From NCBI GenBank assembly GCA_027309085.1, contig DAIDDL010000012.1, positions 1 to 64,000 on the forward strand: a DNA stretch of 64,000 nt, in the 5' to 3' direction. This document shows, piece after piece, positions 16,835-25,495 of the stretch. The notes under the pieces are model-generated. The model ran no database searches. It saw only the letters and a program-made list of their open reading frames with translations, and was not told where the DNA came from. The position numbers and the translations under genes are program-made. Source of the stretch: Sulfobacillus sp. (lineage in GTDB: Bacteria; Bacillota; Sulfobacillia; Sulfobacillales; Sulfobacillaceae). The first letter of the stretch is position 1. The number at the start of each line of letters is the position of its first letter.

Positions 16835-18820
16835 TCAGGAATTCAGGTGCTGGTCCAGCCAGCCAGCAATCTGGTCCAGCCGGAAGACGCGGTGCCATGG
16901 ACGGCCCCCCCGGCTCATTCCGTGGGACTCATCCGGATACAGCACCAGCTTGACTTCCCGGCCCAAATATTTCAGAGCGCGGTACAATTGCTCCGCCTGT
17001 TCCACGGGGAGGCGAAAATCATTCAGCTGATGTTCAATCAAAAGCGGCGTGGCAATGTTCGAGGCATATTGCAAAGGCGACTGCTGCCAGTACGGCTCCG
17101 GTTCTTCCCACCACGGCCCCGTGCCATATTGGGGCACGCGGAGCCAGCCCAGGTCACTGGTCCCCATCGCGCTGAGCCGGTTGACGACGGAGCGCATGGT
17201 CACAGCGCAGCGGAACCGTGACGTGTGGGAGATGGCCCAGTTCACCATAAATCCCCCATAGCTCCCGCCCATGATGCCCAAGCGGTCACGGTCAATCACC
17301 GCGGAATATGGACTGGCCAGCGCCGCGTCCATAATCGCCGTCACATCCTCGTAATCCTTGTCTCCCCAATGCCCCATAATGCTGCGGCAAAAGTCGCGCC
17401 CATACCCTGCGGATCCGCGCGGATTGCCGTAGACCACCGCGTATCCTCGGGACCGCAGCCACTGCATCTCAAAGAAGAACCGGTGCCCGTAAAGCGCCAT
17501 GGGGCCCCCGTGAATCTCCAGAACGGCCGGCACCGGGGCGTTCAAATCATCGGGGAGCAGGATCCAGGCGGGAATTTCCGTCCCGTCAGCGCTGACGGCA
17601 TGAAGCGGCCGGGGCTCCGCGATTTCTGATGCGGGCCACGGCATCTCCACCCGCAGCGCCGGCTCCACCCCAGGGCTGCCCGTCACCACCGCCATGACCG
17701 AAGGGCAGCGGTCGTCTGCCCAGAGCGCCACAATGCCTGCCGGGTGCCGCGCATAACTGTAGACCGTTTTCTCGCCCTGGGTCAGCATGCGGGGCGCGCG
17801 GCCATCCCACCCGAATTCCCACAGATTGACCGATCCCTCCCGCGACACGCTCATGACCACAGTGTCGCCGCCGGGCATCACCAGGGGATCATCCTGGGCA
17901 AGGCCTGCCGTATCCGTCAGGGTATGGTCTCCTGCCGGCCGGTCGAGGCCCGCCGACAGCGAACGCAACTGCTTCGATGCCTCCTCAAACAGGTACAGCT
18001 CTTCGTTGCCGTATCCGTAGTCCATGGGATCCGCCGCCGTCAACACAATGCGGTCCCCGCCCGCAGGCGCTATCCGCGTCACATGCAGGGATAGGTCGGT
18101 GACCCGCATCATCTCCTTGGTGTCCAGACGGTACCGGAAGACGTCTTTGATGCCTGGATCTGAATCGGCCGTCAGGTGCGGGCGCTGGAGATAGTAGATG
18201 CTGAGGCCGTCGCCCGAAAAAGCAATGTGAGATGCACTGTAGAGCCCTGGCGTCAGCACCTCAAAGAAGGACGAGTCCAGGTCCACCAGAATGATGCGGT
18301 GAATCGCTTTGTCCAAATAGCCCAGGCCGTCGTGCTTGTAGTACTGGTCAGTGATCACCATGACATCCCGCGTCGCCCGGTATCGGGCTGGCGCGCGGAC
18401 CTCTGCATGGACCCCCTCGTATTCCACGAGCCCGTGAAACATAGAGGCCACCACAGCAATTTTACGGGAGGAAGGGTCCCACGTGAATTCACTGACCCCG
18501 CCTTTAAACCACGTCACTTGCTCCGCTTCCCCGCCAGCCGTGGCCATCACCCAGACCTGCCTGACTCCTGACCGCTTTGAAAGGAACCCCAGCCACTGCC
18601 CATCGGGAGAAATTTTGGGGCTCACATCGGAAGATCCCCCGGTAAAAGGCTGAACAGGGGCCCACGCGGCCGCATTATCCGTATGCTCCGCCTGCATAAT
18701 CCGGTGCACAGCTTGGTTCTTTTCACGGTCTATGCTTGACTCCACAAAATACACCCGGCCGTCCGGACCCGCCACAGCCTGTCCCCATATTTTCAGCAAA
18801 AGCAGATCATCACTGTGCAT
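16835..18820 (-). CDS. S9 family serine peptidase (acylaminoacyl/prolyl oligopeptidase type)
   Basis: 661 residues. An N-terminal seven-bladed beta-propeller (to about 400) is followed by an alpha/beta-hydrolase domain. The triad is Ser520 in GGSYGGF, Asp601 in LNDFRLP and His633 in ESHGMSR. No signal peptide is present, so it is probably cytoplasmic and degrades short peptides. The ATG at 18820 is chosen; upstream in-frame starts lack a good Shine-Dalgarno site. A minus-strand TATAAT lies at 18871-18876. The gene appears monocistronic. Confidence 0.9.
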   Translation of the reverse strand: MHSDDLLLLKIWGQAVAGPDGRVYFVESSIDREKNQAVHRIMQAEHTDNAAAWAPVQPFTGGSSDVSPKISPDGQWLGFLSKRSGVRQVWVMATAGGEAEQVTWFKGGVSEFTWDPSSRKIAVVASMFHGLVEYEGVHAEVRAPARYRATRDVMVITDQYYKHDGLGYLDKAIHRIILVDLDSSFFEVLTPGLYSASHIAFSGDGLSIYYLQRPHLTADSDPGIKDVFRYRLDTKEMMRVTDLSLHVTRIAPAGGDRIVLTAADPMDYGYGNEELYLFEEASKQLRSLSAGLDRPAGDHTLTDTAGLAQDDPLVMPGGDTVVMSVSREGSVNLWEFGWDGRAPRMLTQGEKTVYSYARHPAGIVALWADDRCPSVMAVVTGSPGVEPALRVEMPWPASEIAEPRPLHAVSADGTEIPAWILLPDDLNAPVPAVLEIHGGPMALYGHRFFFEMQWLRSRGYAVVYGNPRGSAGYGRDFCRSIMGHWGDKDYEDVTAIMDAALASPYSAVIDRDRLGIMGGSYGGFMVNWAISHTSRFRCAVTMRSVVNRLSAMGTSDLGWLRVPQYGTGPWWEEPEPYWQQSPLQYASNIATPLLIEHQLNDFRLPVEQAEQLYRALKYLGREVKLVLYPDESHGMSRGGRPWHRVFRLDQIAGWLDQHLNS

Positions 18821-18870
18821 CCGCCATCCCCCTACCCGGTGCGGACTCAACACCCCGCATCTCTCTCCCG

Positions 18871-18876
18871 ATTATA
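18871..18876 (-). promoter_or_regulatory. -10 element upstream of the S9 peptidase gene
   Basis: A perfect TATAAT on the minus strand, 51 bases before the start codon; no clear -35 element. Confidence 0.4.
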
Positions 18877-18923
18877 GCAATCCCTGGCCATAAGGAAATG
18901 ATGAGGCACACCCGTACTGACTA

Positions 18924-18952
18924 TTGCATTGTCCGATAACTTTTAGTATGGT
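18924..18952 (+). promoter_or_regulatory. Promoter of the DHA2 transporter
   Basis: TTGCAT and TATGGT separated by 17 bases, 64 bases upstream of the start codon of the transporter. Confidence 0.55.
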
Positions 18953-19015
18953 CAGGGAATACTTTGCAGGATTTGTTGCATCCTGTCATTAACCGCACCA
19001 TATAGGGAGGTCACT

Positions 19016-20476
19016 ATGGCTGTCTCGTCTCACACAAGCCGGCAGCATCCCCTAACCGGCCGTGCCTTGTGGCTCAGCTTTGCTGCGGCCACCACCGGCA
19101 CGTTCATGGTCAACGTCGACTCCAGTGTCGTCAACGTCGCGCTCCCGGTCATGCAGCACCAGTTCGCGCTGCCCATCGCGACCCTGCAGTGGGTTGTGAC
19201 AGCGTACCTTCTGGCCATCACGGGTGTGCTGCCGGTGATGGGGCAGTTGGCCGACCGCCTGGGCCGGCGCGAGGTCTTTGTCGTCGGCACCGCGACATTC
19301 ATTGTGGGTTCTCTGCTGTGCGCCTTGTCCCCGGACTTTGAGTGGCTGGTGATGGCCCGCGTGTTCCAAGGTCTGGGCGGCGCCATCATCATGGCGAATG
19401 TTATGGCGATTATTGCTCTCATCTTTGCGCCCGACCAGCGGGGAAAGGCCTTGGGGCTTATCGGGTCGGTCGTCGCCGCCGGCACTTTGGCAGGGCCGCC
19501 TTTAGGCGGCATATTAACGGCAGCATTCGGGTGGCAAAGCATCTTCTGGATCAATATTCCCTTTGGCCTGTGGGGATTGTGGGGGTCTTACCATTACCTG
19601 CCCCACTTTCCGCGCGACCAGACGCTCCGCGCCCAGCGCTTTGACTGGCAGGGCGCGGTGGCGTTCCTGCTGACGACATCCTTTTTGCAGTTTGGCTTGG
19701 CCAACCTCCACAACTGGTACGGCGTCGCGCTTTTGGTCCTGACGGCTGCCGCCCTTTACCTATTTATCAGAGTGGAGTCCCGTGGAGAGCACCCGCTTGT
19801 CCCGCTGCGGCTCTTTAAGGTGTGGCCCTTCTCGATGAATATGATCGCGGGAATTTTCTATTGGATACTGATGATGTTTCCAGCCTTTTTAATCCCATTT
19901 TTCTTGCGGGATGAGCTCAAACTGTCTGTGGGCGTCATCGGCGTCTCCCTGTTCCCCCAAGCCCTGACCATGATTGTTGTCTCTCCCTGGGGGGGCACCT
20001 TGGCAGACAGGTACGGCATATTGCTCCCCGCGCGTCTGGGGCTAGCCATCTTCGCCCTCGTCAACCTGGGCTTGGCGTTGGTACCGGGAACCGCCCCCTT
20101 ATGGTGGATCTGGATCTTGCTGGCTGGCCAGGGAATCGCCGCCGGTTTGTTTTCCTCGCCCAACAGCGCAGCCATTCTGAACTCGGTCAAAAAGAGGGAT
20201 ACCGGTCTTGCCTCCAGCCTCATGGCCACCGAAAGAAATCTCGGCCGTGCGATCGGCGTCGGCCTGGCCACAGAAATCCTCTCCGTACTCTGGATTCTGG
20301 CAGGACTCGGCCCCTCCCCTTCCCACACCAATCCCCATTACGCCTCATGGTTTCTGATGGGATTCCACGGGGTATTCTGGATTGCCATTGGCTTTGCCGT
20401 ATTGGCGTTTCTGACCACCGTGAATCCCGGAGCCGAGAAATCCCCACCACTTCCCGGCCGGGGTGGCCGTCTCTGA
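19016..20476 (+). CDS. MFS multidrug transporter, DHA2 (EmrB/QacA) family
   Basis: 486 residues with the hydrophobicity expected for 14 helices. Helix 1 carries the DHA2 signature TFMVNVDSSVVNVALPVMQ (residue region 22-40). The cytoplasmic loop 2-3 motif GQLADRLGRREVF is the MFS motif A, and GPPLGGIL is the antiporter motif C. It is expected to export toxic organic molecules with proton antiport. It is not accompanied by a membrane-fusion protein. The ATG at 19016 has GGGAGG 5 nt upstream. No TetR/MarR regulator is adjacent. Confidence 0.9.
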   Translation: MAVSSHTSRQHPLTGRALWLSFAAATTGTFMVNVDSSVVNVALPVMQHQFALPIATLQWVVTAYLLAITGVLPVMGQLADRLGRREVFVVGTATFIVGSLLCALSPDFEWLVMARVFQGLGGAIIMANVMAIIALIFAPDQRGKALGLIGSVVAAGTLAGPPLGGILTAAFGWQSIFWINIPFGLWGLWGSYHYLPHFPRDQTLRAQRFDWQGAVAFLLTTSFLQFGLANLHNWYGVALLVLTAAALYLFIRVESRGEHPLVPLRLFKVWPFSMNMIAGIFYWILMMFPAFLIPFFLRDELKLSVGVIGVSLFPQALTMIVVSPWGGTLADRYGILLPARLGLAIFALVNLGLALVPGTAPLWWIWILLAGQGIAAGLFSSPNSAAILNSVKKRDTGLASSLMATERNLGRAIGVGLATEILSVLWILAGLGPSPSHTNPHYASWFLMGFHGVFWIAIGFAVLAFLTTVNPGAEKSPPLPGRGGRL

Positions 20477-20522
20477 GCAGCAGGAGGGCCACAGGATTGA
20501 GAGGACTGCGGTGCGGTCAACG

Positions 20523-20780
20523 CTAGTCCGCGCGCCGCGCCTTATGGTGCCGCAGCCGCCTCCGGGTTTGCAGGCGGTTCCGCCGGGATTCGGTAAGGAG
20601 GCGGATGCCTGGCGGGTACAGGCGAACCAGCACCGACTGCGGCACCATCACCTGCAAGTTCCCGCACAAGGTGCATTGCCATCCGTGGACGACGGTAATG
20701 GACGCCCGCTGTCCTTCCACCGTTAAAGGACCTGTTGTCACCATTTCTTCTGACCCGCACACCGCGCACCGATCATCCAC
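20523..20780 (-). CDS. Small zinc-ribbon protein of unknown function
   Basis: 85 residues. Two CxxC knuckles (CAVCG near residue 5 and CTLCG near residue 36) can form one zinc ribbon; the C-terminal 25 residues are very Arg-rich (RRNRLQTRRRLRHHKARR), which suggests nucleic-acid binding. A GTG start at 20780 with GGGAGG 7 nt upstream is better than the TTG at 20795. It is convergent with the transporter gene. No family name can be given. Confidence 0.6.
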   Translation of the reverse strand: MDDRCAVCGSEEMVTTGPLTVEGQRASITVVHGWQCTLCGNLQVMVPQSVLVRLYPPGIRLLTESRRNRLQTRRRLRHHKARRAD

Positions 20781-20912
20781 ACTATTCCCTCCCAAGTCCT
20801 GTAAGTCATTTTAGTTATTCACAGTAAACTTCCACGGCCAGACAGCATTTTCCTGCTTTGAACATTCTCCTGTCCACAGTTTTTTCACAACTTTATCCCC
20901 ACTATATTCACA
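20773..20912 (+). promoter_or_regulatory. Cluster of six DnaA-box-like 9-mers
   Basis: All in the same orientation: TCATCCACA (20773), TTATTCACA (20815, fits TTATNCACA), CTGTCCACA (20870), TTTTTCACA (20881), TTATCCCCA (20893) and ATATTCACA (20904). The region is A+T-richer than its surroundings and lies in the gap upstream of the zinc-ribbon gene. No dnaA or dnaN is near, so it looks like a DnaA-titration or regulatory cluster rather than oriC, if it is functional at all. Confidence 0.4.
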
Positions 20913-21068
20913 GCCTTCGACAAACGGGCTGCCTGCGCTCATTTTGCCGGCAAAAATAATGCGTTATTCTGACAATAATTCCTTTCTCGTGAGCTGTGGG
21001 CGGACCTGGAAGGGGATGCTGGTGATAGGATTCGACAAAGCCAGAAGGTGGCGCCGGGAGCGCAGGAT

Positions 21069-21857
21069 TCAGGCCAGGCCCCGGTGGGCTCCGCCATCAA
21101 TGTCAATGCTCGTCCCGGTGATGTACTGCGCCTGCTCGGACATGAGAAACACCACCAGCTGCGCGACATCAGCCGCCGCTGGCAAACTGCCGAAAGGGGA
21201 GCCGCTGCGCATTTCTGAGAGCACTTCAGTGCGGTCGCGCTGAACCCTCTCGGCCATTTGGCCAGCCATCTGGGTCAGCAAACTGGTGTCCGTCGCTCCG
21301 GGATTGACATTCACCAGTCTCACTCGGGAGCTCCTGGCCTCGTCAGCCATTACCTTGGTCACCGCCCGCAGCGCCCCGTTCACGGCACTGGCAATGGCCA
21401 AATTGGGATTGGGGTCTTTTCCCGCCACGCCCACCAGGTTCACGATGACCCCGCGCTGACGCGCCATCATTCCTGGCAGAACCGCCCGCATCATCGCCAG
21501 GTACCCCCAAAACTTCAGCGTGAAATCTTGCTGCCAAAGCTCCCACGGCGCGTCCAGGGCGCCCGCAATGGAAGCCCCGCCCGCGCCGTTCAGAAGCAGT
21601 GTCGGCTCGCCTATCGATGCTTGGGCATACTGCGCCACCCTGTTGGCGGCATCTGGCTGGTCGGCCATATCGCACGCGTACCAGAATGCATGGCCAGGAC
21701 CCGCCTGATTCAGCTCACCCGCCCTCTGGGCAAGCGCCTGCCCATCTCTCGCAACCAAAAGGACGTCGCTGCCCTGCGCCACCAGCTGCTCTGCCACCGC
21801 GCGGCCAATCCCCCGGCTTCCCCCCGTGATAATCGCCCGGTCCTTGGAATGTCCCAT
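21069..21857 (-). CDS. Short-chain dehydrogenase/reductase homologue lacking the catalytic tetrad
   Basis: 262-residue Rossmann protein. The cofactor motif TGGSRGIG (residues 11-18) and the LLNGAGG strand (N90) are intact. At the catalytic positions Ser becomes Gly143 (NLVGVAG), Tyr becomes Ala156 and Lys becomes Asn160 (AIASAVNGALRAVTK), and the helix-4 Asn appears to be Lys. The C-terminal GTSIDIDGG is normal for the family. So it probably binds NAD(P) but cannot work by the usual mechanism. It is the last gene of a minus-strand run, 36 nt after the lipoprotein gene. A divergent enzyme or a regulatory/structural protein are both possible. Confidence 0.8.
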   Translation of the reverse strand: MGHSKDRAIITGGSRGIGRAVAEQLVAQGSDVLLVARDGQALAQRAGELNQAGPGHAFWYACDMADQPDAANRVAQYAQASIGEPTLLLNGAGGASIAGALDAPWELWQQDFTLKFWGYLAMMRAVLPGMMARQRGVIVNLVGVAGKDPNPNLAIASAVNGALRAVTKVMADEARSSRVRLVNVNPGATDTSLLTQMAGQMAERVQRDRTEVLSEMRSGSPFGSLPAAADVAQLVVFLMSEQAQYITGTSIDIDGGAHRGLA

Positions 21858-21893
21858 CCGTCCGCCGCCCCCTGTTTCTTGTGATAAAACACT

Positions 21894-23039
21894 CTATGAC
21901 ACAGGGCTTGACTTTATGAACTGGGACCAGGAAGCTCTTGTGGGAATATAAAACGCGAGTCCAAAGCCTTGGCCCACCACCACGACACCCGCAGGCGTCT
22001 GCGTCAGGGGGAAAACTGGGGGTTGCCCGTTGAGCAGGGCCGGAGAGAAATTGCTGCGCGGGAGAATCGCCATGGCTCCTGTCGCGAGATTCACCCGGGC
22101 GACAGACACCTGATTCAAACCAGAATCCCACAGCGTCACCAAGGCAAGCTGAGCACTTACCCAGTCGGCGCGGCTAACGCCCCCCGCGTAATGCTGAACG
22201 CCTGGAGGAACGAGCCAGCTGCCGGCCAGAGAGGTTGCAATAGTTTGAGATGGCGTGATCCGCACCAGACTGTCTGCCGTTTCGGGAAATGAGCCAGGAC
22301 CCGACACCAAGGCCATAACCGCGCCGCCCGCACCGGCAAATTGCGGCGGCGTCAAGTCCATCACAGTTCCCGTGAGCGGCACCTGTTTTTGCACAGCGCC
22401 ATTTTGCCACAGCATCACCGCATCAGGATCATCCTCCGCCAGCCACACCCCGTCCTCCGGGCCCGGCTGCACCGCCACAATCCTGCCCTTCACCTGGGGA
22501 AGCGGCGACAGTGACACCCGGCCTCCCCGCATTTCAGCTAATTCCCACCCGCCAGCGGCCAGGGGGACCGCCGCGAAGACCTCCGCCGGGCCTCCTGCAA
22601 CCGCCGCCGGTGCCAGCTCAGAGGGCGCGGACCATGTCTGCCGACCTTGCGCATCCTCCAAAAAATTTTTGGACCCTACTCTCCCGGCTGCCGCAGGCCG
22701 CCCGTTGGCATTCAGGGCGGCCGCCCCCACCGCAGGATAAGGACTCACCTGAACATGAGCCGAACCCGGCTGCCATGACAGCAGGGACGCGGCATCAGGC
22801 ACATTGCTCCACAACACCTCCGTCTCCAGCACTCCCGAAGGCGATACCGCCAGGTGTGCAACGTATCCTTCAAGCTCAGGGCTGACCGCTCGCAGGGAAA
22901 GGCCAGCCACCCCAGGGAAAACAGCCGGCAGGCTCACCGATAAGGGTGCCGGCTGCGCCGCCAGCGAGCCGCAGCCCGCCAGCGTGAGTGTTAATCCCGC
23001 TGCTCCCAGTCTCCTGACCCACCGTATCATCACCCGCAT
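21894..23039 (-). CDS. Putative lipoprotein, unknown function
   Basis: 381 residues from the ATG at 23039. The N-terminus has a positively charged stretch, a hydrophobic core and a lipobox LAGC at Cys23, so the mature protein should be tethered outside the membrane. The rest is Ala/Gly/Pro-rich with repeated short beta-type segments, suggesting a beta-propeller-like fold, but I recognise no domain. The start is uncertain: the ATG has a weak Shine-Dalgarno site and a TTG at 23078 lies only 4 nt from the previous stop. It lies between a Nudix hydrolase and the SDR. Confidence 0.65.
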   Translation of the reverse strand: MRVMIRWVRRLGAAGLTLTLAGCGSLAAQPAPLSVSLPAVFPGVAGLSLRAVSPELEGYVAHLAVSPSGVLETEVLWSNVPDAASLLSWQPGSAHVQVSPYPAVGAAALNANGRPAAAGRVGSKNFLEDAQGRQTWSAPSELAPAAVAGGPAEVFAAVPLAAGGWELAEMRGGRVSLSPLPQVKGRIVAVQPGPEDGVWLAEDDPDAVMLWQNGAVQKQVPLTGTVMDLTPPQFAGAGGAVMALVSGPGSFPETADSLVRITPSQTIATSLAGSWLVPPGVQHYAGGVSRADWVSAQLALVTLWDSGLNQVSVARVNLATGAMAILPRSNFSPALLNGQPPVFPLTQTPAGVVVVGQGFGLAFYIPTRASWSQFIKSSPVS

Positions 23040-23082
23040 CACCCACGTTATTGTGCGATGTTTCGACACCGATCGCAAGGGA

Positions 23083-23592
23083 CTAGGAGAATTCCCGCGA
23101 CTGGCGGCGGGATGCTTGAATCAGGGGGCGCTGCGCCGGCAACAGGAGATCGGGCAGGGCATCGGCTGCAAACCAGCGCAGTTCTGTAATTTCCCCATCA
23201 GCCGATGCTGGCAGCTGGTCCTGGCTGGCCACATCCGCCCAATACCCTATCTCCATGTGGCGGCGGTGCGCAGCGCCCGAATAGAAATAATGGAATTGTG
23301 AAATGGTAAGGCCGGTTTCTTCAAAAACTTCGCGGGAAGCGGCCTGCTCGGGACTTTCGCCAGCATTGACCCAGCCCGTGAGAAGACCCCAGGGATAGCG
23401 CGGCCGGTAGCTGTGCCGCAGCAGCAGTATCTCATCGCCATGCCACAGGACTACGACCACCGCCACCAGAAACTTCGTCTGCGTCAGGTACATGATGCCC
23501 TGCACCATGCGCTTCGGCAGGACGCGCCCTATCAGGAAAAAGCGCAGGCGCCGCCACATTGTACTACATGCCACGGCCACCTGTCTTCCCAC
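23083..23592 (-). CDS. Nudix hydrolase
   Basis: 169 residues. A complete Nudix box is present, GX5EX7REUXEEXGU, in the segment GWVNAGESPEQAASREVF followed by EETGL (around residues 73-95). It is expected to hydrolyse a nucleoside- or CoA-type diphosphate. The substrate is not predictable, although position 12 nt after an acyl-CoA mutase gene makes a CoA or flavin-nucleotide housekeeping role conceivable. The GTG at 23592 is the longest start; an ATG at 23559 would remove 11 residues. Confidence 0.85.
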   Translation of the reverse strand: MGRQVAVACSTMWRRLRFFLIGRVLPKRMVQGIMYLTQTKFLVAVVVVLWHGDEILLLRHSYRPRYPWGLLTGWVNAGESPEQAASREVFEETGLTISQFHYFYSGAAHRRHMEIGYWADVASQDQLPASADGEITELRWFAADALPDLLLPAQRPLIQASRRQSREFS

Positions 23593-23604
23593 CTCGCCGC
23601 CCCA

Positions 23605-25257
23605 TCAAAAGACGGGACGTTCCCGCCATGTTCCGAATACTGCCTTCATCACTTCCACAATTTCGCCTTCTGTGCACCCAGCCCGAACCGCCTCAATAAT
23701 GGCGGGCATGAGGGGTGCATCATCCTGGGCGCAAGCCTCCCCCAGGTCGCGCAAGGTGTCTTGAACACGCGACTCCAGGCGGCTGGCCCGCCACCGCCTG
23801 AGGGAATCCACCTGCTCCCTCTCCACCGACGGGTCAATCCGCAAGAGCGGGATCGACTCCCCGTCCTGCGGCTCTACAAAGGCATTGATGCCCACCATAA
23901 TCTGTTCGTGACTCTCCAGTTCCTTTTGGTAGATATAGGCGGCATCGGCAATCTCGCGCTGCAGAAATCCGTTTTCAATGCATTCCAACACGCCACCCTG
24001 TTCGTTAATGCGCCGGAAATAATCCTCAGCCATCTGCTCCATCTGGTCTGTCAGCGCTTCCACATAATAGGAACCGGCCAGGGGGTCGACCGTGTTGGGG
24101 ACGCCCGTCTCATAAGCCAGGATTTGCTGGGTGCGCAGAGCAATCTTGACGGCTTTTTCGGTGGGCAGGGAGAGGACCTCATCCATCGAATTGGTGTGCA
24201 GAGACTGGGTCCCGCCCAGTACAGCCGCCATGGCCTCATAAGCGGTGCGGACAATGTTGTTCTCAGGCTGCTGGGCGGTCAGAGAGCAGCCCGCCGTCTG
24301 CGTGTGGAAGCGCATGGTCCACGACTTGGGACTTTTTGCCCCATAGACTTCTTTAAGGTGCCGGGCCCAGATGCGGCGCGCCGCCCGGAACTTTGCAATT
24401 TCCTCGAAGAAGTCGATGTGGGAATTGAAGAAGAACGAGAGTCTGGGAGCAAATGCGTCAACATCCAGCCCCGCCTGGATGCCCGCCTCCACATACGCAA
24501 AACCGTCCGCCAGGGTAAATGCCAGTTCCTGCGCCGCAGTCGACCCCGCCTCCCGGATGTGGTAGCCGCTGATGCTGATGGAATTCCACTGGGGCACATA
24601 GCGTGTGGCATAAGCCATCATATCCACAATTACCCGCATCGACGGCTTCGGAGGGAAAATCCATTCTTTCTGTGCGATATACTCTTTCAAAATATCCGCC
24701 TGCAAGGTGCCCCGGAGGTTGTCCCACGACACTCCCTGACGTTCCGCCGCCACCAGGTACATCGCCCAGATAATCGGGCCCGGGCCATTGATAGTCATAG
24801 ACGTAGACACCTTTTCGAGAGGAATACCCTCGAACAGCCGTTCCATGTCTCCGACATGGTCAATAGCAACCCCCTCGCGGCCGACCTCCCCCAGACTATG
24901 CGCGTCGTCCGAGTCGTAGCCCATGAGGCTCGGCATGTCAAATGCGACAGACAGCCCCGTCTGCCCCTGGTCCAGCAGGTAGTGGAACCGCTCATTGGTT
25001 TCGCGCGCCGTACCGAACCCGGCGAACTGCCGCATCGTCCACAGCCGTCCGCGGTACATCGTCGGGTGGATCCCCCGGGTAAAGGGATAGGCGCCCGGTG
25101 TTTCCGGACTTGTTGCCTGTGACACATCATCTGCGTCATAGACCTCTTTGACGGGCAAGCCCGACAGCGTGCGAAAATTGCGGTGCCCCTGGTACGGATC
25201 TCCCGACGGCGAGGAACGCAACGCTGCAGAATGATGGTGAAATGCCTCGGTTGCCAT
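23605..25257 (-). CDS. Acyl-CoA mutase large subunit, isobutyryl-CoA-mutase-like
   Basis: Adenosylcobalamin-dependent carbon-skeleton mutase, catalytic TIM-barrel subunit, 550 residues. It lacks the C-terminal B12-binding domain, so it needs a separate small subunit, which is not in this window. In methylmalonyl-CoA mutase, Tyr89 and Arg207 hold the substrate carboxylate. Here these positions are Phe78 (WTMRQFAGFG) and Gln196 (EYIAQKEWIFPP), the pair found in isobutyryl-CoA mutase. A butyryl/isobutyryl interconversion is therefore more likely than succinyl/methylmalonyl. The ATG at 25257 has AAAGGAG 6 nt upstream. The leucine-dehydrogenase-like gene upstream fits branched-chain metabolism; a PduO-type adenosyltransferase occurs at 33 kb. 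Confidence 0.9.
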   Translation of the reverse strand: MATEAFHHHSAALRSSPSGDPYQGHRNFRTLSGLPVKEVYDADDVSQATSPETPGAYPFTRGIHPTMYRGRLWTMRQFAGFGTARETNERFHYLLDQGQTGLSVAFDMPSLMGYDSDDAHSLGEVGREGVAIDHVGDMERLFEGIPLEKVSTSMTINGPGPIIWAMYLVAAERQGVSWDNLRGTLQADILKEYIAQKEWIFPPKPSMRVIVDMMAYATRYVPQWNSISISGYHIREAGSTAAQELAFTLADGFAYVEAGIQAGLDVDAFAPRLSFFFNSHIDFFEEIAKFRAARRIWARHLKEVYGAKSPKSWTMRFHTQTAGCSLTAQQPENNIVRTAYEAMAAVLGGTQSLHTNSMDEVLSLPTEKAVKIALRTQQILAYETGVPNTVDPLAGSYYVEALTDQMEQMAEDYFRRINEQGGVLECIENGFLQREIADAAYIYQKELESHEQIMVGINAFVEPQDGESIPLLRIDPSVEREQVDSLRRWRASRLESRVQDTLRDLGEACAQDDAPLMPAIIEAVRAGCTEGEIVEVMKAVFGTWRERPVF

Positions 25258-25495
25258 ACGCAACTCCTTTCACGATAGAAATTCACCGGGTCCGAAAAAT
25301 GCGACCTCTCCAGCACTTCCTGATAAACTCGCGCAGCGCCAGACCGCCGCGGTCACAGACGTTCACCGGCTCCCGGTCCGGCCCTCATCTATTGTTTTCA
25401 TCATACACGGGGGTCCGGGGCTATTCAACGCTTCCTAATTGTCGTATTATTTCCTCTTAATCAAAGTTCCCCGGTCTTTATGCGACCGGCGATTG
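25258..25495. other. Intergenic region between the mutase and the leucine-dehydrogenase-like gene
   Basis: A 238-base gap with no gene. It contains no hairpin I would call a terminator and no clear promoter, so I cannot say whether the two genes share a transcript. Confidence 0.4.

Noticed and set aside
20773-20912. Chromosomal replication origin
   Set aside because: DnaA-box-like sites are present, but no dnaA, dnaN, rpmH or a long A+T-rich unwinding element adjoins.
23413-25122. Plus-strand ORF of 569 codons
   Set aside because: Antisense to the mutase, with a composition (His/Arg/Gln-rich) typical of shadow frames.
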